Made by a program: the position numbers and the translations under genes. Of a DNA stretch of 64,000 nt, positions 55,656-64,000 are shown piece by piece (within the stretch, counting starts at the first letter, position 1; each line of letters starts with the position of its first letter). The notes under the pieces were generated by a model. The model was not told the DNA's origin, did no database searches, and was given only the letters and a program-made list of their open reading frames with translations. Source of the stretch: Aporophyla lueneburgensis (taxonomy: Eukaryota; Arthropoda; Insecta; Lepidoptera; Noctuidae); the NCBI GenBank assembly GCA_932294355.1, contig OW028741.1:18848001-18912000 (forward strand), read 5' to 3'.

Positions 55656-56955
55656 ATGTAATATCTAGTGGCGGAGTTACTGGCTAGAAATTCAAAAAAG
55701 AAACTAAAAACGTGTTAGTCGTTTGTTTTATTATGCACGCTCATTTACAGACGAAGCATTAGATTTTCCTATACGATAAGCAAGCATGTTTTTTGTGGGC
55801 TACACATTGACTGGTTTCCGCAAATCTTGAAGGAAATCAGGTTTTTTGGCAATGATAATTATCCTGGTGCAAGATTCTGTCAATCTAGTTTATGTAAATT
55901 AGTTAGATTTCTGCAATGAACATGGTATTGTGTGTCACTCATTATTCTGATTTTTTTATCTAGATCAAGAGCTAAGATCAAAAGTCAATAAACTAGCAAA
56001 ATAGAGCAAACACAATTTTCTCTATAACAATCAGTACTTCACTGAATGGCATTTGTTGGACATTTTATATTCTTATGTCAGAGCTCTGACCTTAGCACAT
56101 AAATTCAATAGTAAATAGGAATCGTTTTCATACGGCCCCTCCCACCTCCATATGATATCGAAGGCTTTTTCAATAAAATTATAAATGATTAGGGTGCTGA
56201 CCAGGAAAATCAATACCACTTCGTCATTTGATTGGTATGTTAACCTATATACATAACCTGTTTGACGTAACTAGCAATCTATCTATGAATACTATTGGGA
56301 ATGTTGGTGAAAGCCTTGATTAGAGGGATATAATTGGGTCATTCAATATGTATTTTTGTTTAGATGCCAGCTAGATTTCCCTTATCCAGTTCTCACAAAA
56401 AGACAGTATTTAATTAAACATGAGAATCTTTATCTATTGCTTTCTTTAATTTGTTTTCTGTTATCTTTCGTCGCAGCGATTCAATCCACGTGGGAGATGT
56501 TGTTTTTAACATAAAAAAGTACTCCATTCTTTTTAAATTACTTGACAGACTTGCTTCCATTTTCTTCGGCTACAAATGCCACAATACTGTCTTGTTCTTG
56601 TTAAAAGGAAACACTGACCTTCTCTAAAGGTTCTTCTACATTTTAAAAATAAGATGTTTCCTGTCAAAGAATATTTAAAACCTTGTCGATATTTACATTT
56701 GTCTACACAGTTATTTCTATCTAAAACATAAAGCGGTTTACCCTACATATTTTAACGAGTACATTAATAATGTATTGTTAATTTTGTTTATCATTAAGGC
56801 CGCTCGTAGCTTGTTCTTCAATAGTTATGCTAACGAACTCGTAACTTCTCTTCGACTACAAAGTTGGTTGAACTTTTTAACTCTTGCTCAAGTTTTCTCT
56901 TTGTTGATCATCTTTAGAGAACGAAAGTAATTAAGGGAGGAAATTACCAATTATT
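55656..56955. other. No gene seen
   Basis: AT-rich sequence, no supported feature. Confidence 0.4.
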
Positions 56956-56957
56956 TT

Positions 56958-57815
56958 AATTCAACCGACGAAAAAAAACGGAGGAGGTTCTCAATTCGAC
57001 GCGTACATTTTTTTTTTTTTTTTTTTTATTATCACGCATAACTTTTTACATAGTGGTCCGATTGTGACAATTCTTCTTCTATTGGAAAGGGTATACTCCC
57101 AAGGTGGTCCCATATAAATTTGGAAAACAAAATCTAACCATAAGGGTTGGAAAACAGGGGATGATTGATTGTTCACTCACTGATTGTAACGTATAAACAC
57201 GCATAGCTTGTTACATAGTGGTCCGATTGTGACAATTCTTCATCTATTGGAAAGGGTTTACTCCCAAGGTGGTCTCATATAAATTTGGAAAACAAAATCG
57301 AACCCTAAGGGTTGGAAAACAGGGGATGATTGATTGTTCACTCGCTGACACTCACAACTTTTTACATAGTGGTCCGATTGTGACAATTCTTCTTCTATTG
57401 GAAAGAGTATACTCCCAAGGTGGTCCCATATAAATTTGGAAAACAAAATCGAACCCTAAGGGTTGGAAAACAGGGGATGATTGATTGTTCACTCACTGAT
57501 TGTAACGTATAAACACGCATAACTTTGTACAGAGTAATCCGATTTTGATAATTCTTTTATTGTTGGATAGGGTATACTTTGCCAAGTATTATTAGTACAT
57601 TAAAGCCACAAAAAAACATAAAATAAAAACTTTTTAACAAAAAATTAAACCGCCGAAAAACTGAAAAGCATAAAATAATAAACCTTAAAATTTTGAGTCT
57701 GCGCTGAAAAATCAATGAACAAGGAACACTCAAAGCGCCGACTCATAATTTTAAGGTTTATTATTTTATGCTTTTCAGTTTTTCGGCGGTTTAATTTTTT
57801 GTTAAAAAGTTTTTT
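56958..57815 (-). mobile_element. Tandem-unit/hairpin element, copy 2
   Basis: In reverse to 1053-1485: boundary ggaggaggttctcaattcga near 56982; three good units whose tggtccgattgtgac cores start at 57053, 57219 and 57370; and a degenerate fourth at 57535 (spacings 166, 151, 165, where the short one lacks ~15 bases). A linker and a long hairpin follow, with left arm 57625-57704 and right arm 57734-57815 (~80 bp each, few mismatches, ~29-base loop). The ORFs are unit shadows. The class is unknown. Confidence 0.8.
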
Positions 57816-57923
57816 TTACTAACTCGTGTGTCTTACCTATTTCTGTTCCTTGTAAGGTAACAGACTTATTAGACGTGACAAATTATCGAAACATGTAAGT
57901 AATTGCAAACCTCCGACCAATGG

Positions 57924-59496
57924 CTGTACATCAGTGGCGTGCGGTCCATATAGGCAAAAAGACACTGCAGACCCTAGACCTAGATCTGGACGAGTTACTA
58001 ATATTTCAAGAATTAAAAGATATGCTAAGTAATAAAATTATTCAAAAAGTTTAAACGTCTAATATAAATTAGTAGCAACGTTCATACCGTTCTATTAATT
58101 TACTACGGCAACGCGTTCACAGATCGCGGTGCAAGCAGGCAGCGATCGAAAGTGTCTACAATTCATTCATAAATGTACGCATGTAGTGGTAATTTCTTCT
58201 ACATTTTCGTGTCTATACATTGCACACATAAAGCGAACTCCTGCCGCAGGCTAACCAATCACAGGCGTCCCTGCGCCATTATTGGCGCGCTGTGAGTATT
58301 ATGCAATCAAGTTGAATATGTACGTAGCCTCAAGAAAATTCTGATTCGTAATGATACAATTTTATTTGTCAACGTTTTAATTGTCAAAATTTAGAAAGTG
58401 TTTGTTTACGAAAGGATCCATATTGATTTCTTTCATGTGGAGCGCGCTGTTTTATGTTTTTATTTTGACTGAGTTTTGTTGTGATTAATTCATTTACAAA
58501 CGTTAATATTTAGGTCGATTTGTTGCTTATTTCAACTAGTTTGTTTTTAACTGTTTTAGTTTTTCGATTTACTTAAGTACTACGCTTTTTGTTTGTTTTT
58601 TTTTCAAAATGTTGTTCGATTGTGAGGTTCGTGTTGAAAATGTGTGTTTGTTAAAAAGTGAAATGTGTACGAGAATTAACCCAGCAAAGAGGTAATGCAA
58701 CTCGTAAGTTTCATAGTAATAATTAAGAAACATAAAACCAGCTGTGTTGTGGTTTACACACATTTAAATTATTTTGTTTTCCTTGCTAGTTTAGTAGTTC
58801 GAGTACAGTGTGGAATTGTTCGGGATTTGCAGATTTATATGATTTCTATCCCGCGGCTTGCTCAAAGATAAATACATTTGGTAATTATCGTATTGAGAGA
58901 AGTGTTACGAAGAAGTTTTACGTTTAGCGAAGTTTATTGTTACTATCCAAGCAAGCAGCGCATCGACAGAACGTTCATTTTCATTCAAACGTATTCTCAC
59001 GTACCTATATAAGAAACACACAAAGTCAACATCGAGTGCACATCTTTCTGTACTTTCGACGGAAAAAGAATTATTATTGGTCGAATGAAGACGCATACCA
59101 CCTTCTTATGACGATGATTTAAAATCATATTTTAAAAAAGATAGGCGCGTAGATGTCATTTATAAATGAGTTTGTTTACTTTATTATTTTTACTGTTACC
59201 CATACTTCATTTACTTATTAAATATATTTACATATACGAATCACATGAAGGGCCTTTTTCAAGGCCACATCGGATTTCTTAAAAATTACGTGTTCTGTAA
59301 CTATCACTCACTTGGATTAGATATTTGAGGTGGCCGAAAGCATTTATTAGCATCATCAGGAAATCGCCATTTCAACCTTTTAAACCACCTAGTGAGTTTT
59401 TCTTCACTAACTTGAGCAATTACGAAAAACGTTTTTTTTTTTTTTGTTGAACTGCCTACCCGGTCATAAAACGCTGTGCACGCCACTGCTGTACAT
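57924..59496. mobile_element. hAT element, 1557 bp, non-autonomous
   Basis: A perfect 8-bp target duplication, ctgtacat, lies at 57924-57931 and 59489-59496. The element 57932-59488 begins cagtggcgtgc and ends gcacgccactg. An 8-bp duplication with CAGTGGCG-type tips is diagnostic of the hAT superfamily. No frame over 64 codons is present, so it has no transposase and must have been moved in trans. Confidence 0.92.
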
Positions 59497-62400
59497 TATA
59501 CAGTCAATTAATTAGATTAATTAGTTCAACGTATTTCTACCTGTAGATAGATACGCAGGTAATGCGGTCAAATACATATAGGCATTATGACTCAACGGAA
59601 AGCAATTTCAAGCCACGAATGCACCGGATCTGGCGAACGTAATAAAGGTATGTTTGGCCGCAACCTGCGCTTTCATTGACTGAAATTCATGAGTGCGGCT
59701 CGTGGGGGGCTCGAGTCGTCGGCTGGCGTCGCGGCGCGTTTATTCGCCACAGCTATGCCTGCCGGGTTTATTGACCCGTCGACCGTGACCCCCCCTTCCC
59801 CTCTTCCCACCATCTTTCCCGCGGTTGAAAACTGTTTTCTAACTTATTTGTTCTTATCCTCGTCGTGTATTATCCGACGGCTTATTCCAAAAATAATGGG
59901 ATCAGCTTTACGATGGCTTCGATTTTATGATATAGCCATATTTCAGAGAGAACAGCCATATTTCACGAATATTTGATCATTTTCTATATATATGTGTGTA
60001 ACTTACCTTGTAGATATTTTATATAAGGTTTTAACATCCGCCCGCACACCGCCAGATCTAGTTTATACAAGCCGTTTTTCCTGTAGGTATAAACATTGCT
60101 ACACTTTCCAAAACATTTTTCTCGCTTTCGATGTTGTTTGTCTGCTGGATTTCTAAACGTTACCCTAACCTACTAACAGTTTATATAAAATCGTTAAAGC
60201 ACAGCTGTATTTGTTTCCATTAAACGCGGTGGCTCCTATCAATAACCACAACACAGGGAATTTCATAAAAGCATATCAAGCTCTTTCTTGACAACATGTT
60301 TATTTCAATAAAGATAAAGAAATTTCCTACGTAATGGACGTCTGCGCCGCGTTTTATCTCTAATTGGGTTGTATTGCCAGACGAAATGGTCGCTCGGTTT
60401 GGGACTCGCTTAGAAGTAGAACATTTATGTTATCTCACATTTAAGAGCTGAGCATTTTGATGGTAATGTTTGAGAGAATTCACACAGTATTCTCAAGAAA
60501 CAGAAAAAGTTACTCCCAGAGTCCCAGCAGACCAATAGTTTTTCACACATTTCACTCTTCATGACACATTTTCTCTTCGCCTTGCTAGGTTACTCGCTAT
60601 CTTGTCTGCTAGAGATGTCTGGGCAAAGTAACGACCCTCGAATGAAGACCTAAATATTCAAAGGCCATGAGGCGCCTCGGTTCACAAGATTAGAACATGA
60701 ATTGCAAATAGTTTGTACATGATAAATCTTACGAATTCACGACGACATATATCTTACGATCGTCATGTAGTTACTAAGAACAGTTTTACAAATAAAACCT
60801 CTTCAGATATAGTCCTAACATACTAACAATCTCATGTTTAAAATGTCTGCACACAACATTACCGAATTTCTTTATGAATAGCACTCTTCCATGAAAATAT
60901 CGTATTGGTCTACCACGTGTTACGTTGGTCATAAACTATTGGCGCAGCGCGGCCACGCTGTGCAGCTGCCAAGTCTTCACAACAGTGCCTGACATTCTGA
61001 TTGAGGAGCTCAGATTACTCTGCTAGGGAAATAAACGTGATATTTAAAATGTTACTGAATAATTTTCTGTACTATTTACCAATATATGGCGTATTCGGTA
61101 TTGATTGCATAAGGCAAATATTTTGGACTATTTTAATTAGTTGGCAGTTCATAAGAGAGCTTCTTGTAAAGGCTAAAATGCCAACAGTAGGTAGCTACAA
61201 TGTAAGTCTAGTTATGCATACTATGTATGAAATGCTGACCATGTATAATAAGAAAACACCGAAATAGCCAACAAGACTTATCGACAACACGTGGGTATTG
61301 TACGGTAAAAATTTCAACATCGGCGTCGTGGTTCATTAGCTATCGGATGCAGGCGCGCGACTCGATTATGCTAATTTGATTGTCTCCTCGCGCGATCCGT
61401 CTAGCTTGGCCCGTGCCGGAGACTAATTTAATCCGTACTCATCGCTCTTTTCTACAATCAATAAAACAAGGATTATCCTACAAAACTACGTAACAGTTTG
61501 CTCACAACTAAATGGGACAGTGATTAGGGCTAATCTATTAAGTAGGATTTCCCAACTTGAACTAATCTTAGAACTTTCTTGTTTCAAGAGCAAATTTAAG
61601 ACTTTGTTTAGCTTACAAAGGACTTGCGGGAAATAGTTGAATAAACGGCAACTATCTTTGAATATTTACGCTCCTTTATCCTCTGCTATTTGAGCATGTT
61701 TCTGCTAACCCTGCATTACATATGCTGTTTGTGTTATGAAGCTGAATTGCTTTTAAGTCCTGGCTCGTTCCTGCACGGTTGGCGTATTGCGGTGTCCCTG
61801 TGGCGTAACCGCAGGCTATGGAGCACTTTTAAACCTTTCCATTGGTGGTCTGGCACTGAACGGGACTCGTTTACCCTTTGAACATAAGAGAATTTGCCCT
61901 TTTGTTAGTTTAAAGCGCCTCGTTTCGCTTAATATTACAACAATTCGATCCTAATCGTGTTATTCAAGGCCACTTGCTTTGTCATAGAATTGATATGTTC
62001 GGGTAGAACGTGGTTAATCCAAGTAGTCTGAGTTGATCAAAGCCGAGCTATAATTGACTTGTTTACTGTCGCCTTGTTTCGAGGTACTAATAAAGGGAGA
62101 CGTTCTGCGCATTCGTATGTATAATTAATACTATAAACTGCTTCTGTCTGTACAATCTGAAGCTTACATTCTAAGTTACGAATGCGAGATGATTGTTTTC
62201 ATCAGTCAGTAAACCTAGTTTTCTTGTTAGACGCTTCGAAGTTGTTAGTGATATAGAGATACTTCAATATAATTTTGTATCAAATGAACCACCAAAACCG
62301 ATCCATTCCATTCGGTTTATTTCGTTCGTAAAATGTCTCTTTTAATGCGGCATCTGAACATAATGTTTTTTGTTTTAGTTCTGTGGTTTGACTCTAATAG

Positions 62401-63252
62401 ATTAAGTGACGACCAAGACTTTTGATAAGTACTTCACTTTGCTTTAAAAGCCAGGAAGGAACACTTAGGAGCTGTCTCGCAAACTCTACTCGATCGTACT
62501 TTAAAAGCTTCACGTGATGTTCTGCCCCGGCCCGAGTTACTAAGACTACCCTGGGGCGGCATCGGCATATTACTCGCACTAAAAGTACGGCATTTCTGAT
62601 TTCAAATTTAGCAAAACTTGAATAAAATTTTCGTACGCTTTTGTCGTTTGTGTGTTGTATTAACAATATTCCAAAACCAAATACATTTATAAAACCGTAA
62701 ATTAACGGGACCAAGAACCAAGCATAACAAGTCAGTGAAGAATCCGCCCACGTAAATTTTCTGATCACTGACATTTTTATTACTGGTAAACGCAAAGGAA
62801 TTTTAATAAAAATATCTTAGGAACTTGATTATACTTTGGTGTTATAATTTAAATTTCCGTTAAAGCCACTATTTTCTCATTAGAGAATTTGAGATTTATG
62901 AGAGGTGATACGATCGTTTTATTGATAGAAAATAATATTTCTTACCAAGCCAACCATTTTTAACTCCCACACCTCACACTATGTAATATGTTAAGATAAC
63001 ACGACGTAGGTGTACTGAATTTATAACTATTTTCTCTCGTAGAATAAAAGTAAGGCTATGTATGGCCGTTGGCGGGTATTAAGAAATATTTTGGAATAAC
63101 TTTCCTACCGGTCATCTTATCAGTATCAAGTTTTGTAATTTGGCATTTACGACACCTCAAAAAATAAACCATAAATTGTTTAAAAAAGTTTACGCAGTCT
63201 TCATATGTTCAAAATAATAATACGAAACTTAAACATTAAAGTAAAATTGAAT
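59497..63252. other. Probable intron or upstream DNA, no repeat-derived gene
   Basis: Few repeats are seen. GC-richer pockets at about 59690-59835 and 61320-61440 are non-repetitive in the window. The latter holds atgctaattt and ctaatttaatcc, homeodomain-like sites. A 133-codon minus-strand ORF (62795-62394) has no recognisable domain. Confidence 0.35.
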
Positions 63253-63259
63253 GTTCTAG

Positions 63260-63529
63260 ATGAGGAGGAGGGGGGTGTTACGCGCGGCTGCGAGGTGAGG
63301 CAGCGGCTGCGGCATGGACCATGCGGTGAAGGCGATGTCGGCGCGCGGGCCGCTGTCCCGGCTGATGGCGCGGCGGCGGTTTGAGTCGGCTGAGTTGGAG
63401 GAGCTGTATGCGCGCTATGCGTGCAAGCTGCAGCGCACCTCCGTCGGCTCGGCGCTGGCTCTGTGGGCGCTGCTTGCCGCCGCGCTGGCCGCTGTCGATG
63501 CCACTCGCGGGTGGCGGAGAGCACCACAG
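63260..63529 (+). other. Candidate exon of the adenylyl cyclase gene
   Basis: An acceptor-like gttctag ends at 63259, and a strong donor cag|gtaac follows 63529. The first 54 bases before the ATG are untranslated and hold a short uORF (63260-63298). The acceptor is weak in pyrimidines, so the transcript could instead start nearby. Confidence 0.5.
63314..63529 (+). CDS. First coding exon of a membrane adenylyl cyclase (partial)
   Basis: 72 codons from ATG 63314 (an in-frame TGA at 63296 rules out an earlier start) to a consensus splice donor, phase 0. Residues ~20-45 read RRRFESAELEELYARYACKL then QRTSV, the conserved cytoplasmic segment just before the first membrane span of class III transmembrane adenylyl cyclases (the rutabaga/type 1 or Ac78C/type 8 group). 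Residues ~46-62 (ALALWALLAAALAAV) would be the first transmembrane helix. The full enzyme makes cAMP from ATP at the plasma membrane under G-protein or calcium/calmodulin control. The catalytic domains lie in exons outside the window. The exon is strongly GC-rich against AT-rich flanks. The family call rests on this short N-terminus, and the exact paralogue is unresolved. Confidence 0.62.
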
Positions 63530-63601
63530 GTAACCTACCACTGAAACACGATGAAATTTATATACATGCCACATAAGCACAGATTTGAGTACTGCGTTCG
63601 A

Positions 63602-63642
63602 AACAGCGGATCATAAAAGATATACTTTTATGATCCGCTGTT
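63602..63642. repeat. Perfect 18-bp-stem hairpin in the intron
   Basis: Arm 63602-63619 (aacagcggatcataaaag) is exactly complementary to 63625-63642, with loop atata. It starts 73 bases after the splice donor of the adenylyl cyclase exon. Confidence 0.85.
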
Positions 63643-64000
63643 CCTTTGGGTACTTAAAGGACTAGACTTTTGCGAAGTTCACCTCTTAATGCTAAATAAG
63701 ATACCTATTAAAACATTTTAATCGTATACATTTAGTCAAATACTCGTAAAATCTTGTATCAAAAAGATTGGGAGTGCCCCAAGGTAGCATAAATATTGTC
63801 TTGTTCTTTTCCATTGACAATCTAACCGAACGCAGTATACTATGTGTACCGTTTCCAAAACAAAACCTTGAACTATAGAATGACCCTTTCAAGGTAGTGT
63901 AACATGTATGAATTTGAGGTAAATATACAATGAAAGTCACGCAGTGCAATTCAAAGACGTTAAATGAAGAATATAGGTCACTGTGTCGCGAGCGATGCCA
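63643..64000. other. Probable intron, no feature
   Basis: AT-rich, with no coding frame on the plus strand. Presumed intron of the adenylyl cyclase gene. Confidence 0.4.

Noticed and set aside
55238..55687. 149-codon plus-strand ORF
   Set aside because: Most of it is a SINE copy shared with 36985-37215.
62394..62795. 133-codon minus-strand ORF with hydrophobic stretches
   Set aside because: Considered as a receptor-like exon. No recognisable motif, no convincing splice sites and average base composition, so left unannotated as a gene.
63201..63580. Minus-strand ORFs of 100-108 codons opposite the adenylyl cyclase exon
   Set aside because: Antisense shadows of the GC-rich coding exon.

Overview
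This is eukaryotic DNA, almost certainly from a moth or butterfly (Lepidoptera). It is AT-rich and gene-poor, and dominated by interspersed repeats that I recognise as typical of lepidopteran intergenic and intronic DNA: SINEs and LINE 3' ends with GATGAT tails, TTAA-flanked piggyBac-type elements, hAT and foldback MITEs, and a Ty3/gypsy retrotransposon. There are no operons, no CRISPR array and no long host open reading frame. Most short ORFs here are chance frames through repeats.

Host genes: an intron-containing tRNA-Tyr(GTA) lies on the minus strand at 683-770. A GC-rich first coding exon at 63314-63529 (plus strand, ends in a consensus splice donor) has the N-terminus of a membrane adenylyl cyclase, and its downstream exons lie beyond the window. 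A CpG-rich block at about 32880-33258, with an initiator-like CAGT and a clean splice donor, looks like a promoter plus non-coding first exon. It may belong to the same plus-strand gene, which would make most of 33.3-63.2 kb one large intron. That link is inference.

Mobile DNA by region: 0-9 kb has a tandem-unit/hairpin element, SINE pieces and a broken LINE C-terminus. 11.2-17.2 kb is a complete but inactivated Ty3/gypsy element (498-bp LTRs, 4-bp target duplication) inserted in an older repeat. 18.0-19.2 kb is a LINE C-terminus split by a MITE. 26.5-28.8 kb holds a 5S-rRNA-like SINE and a piggyBac-like element with a remnant split ORF. 34.7-35.3 kb is a TTAA MITE with a full-length SINE inside it. 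36-39.4 kb is a dense SINE/MITE cluster. 45-55 kb holds duplications, a 1.1-kb TIR element and several MITEs. 57.0-57.8 kb is a second, inverted copy of the tandem-unit/hairpin element, next to a 1.56-kb hAT element (57.93-59.49 kb) with a perfect 8-bp target duplication.

The most useful outcome is a set of nested insertions whose order can be read from target-site duplications, plus candidate families worth defining: the tandem-unit/hairpin element, the 5S-like SINE and a TIR family carrying CRE/E-box-like ends. I saw no convincing new cellular system. All repeat family names are from memory of sequence style, not from a database search.
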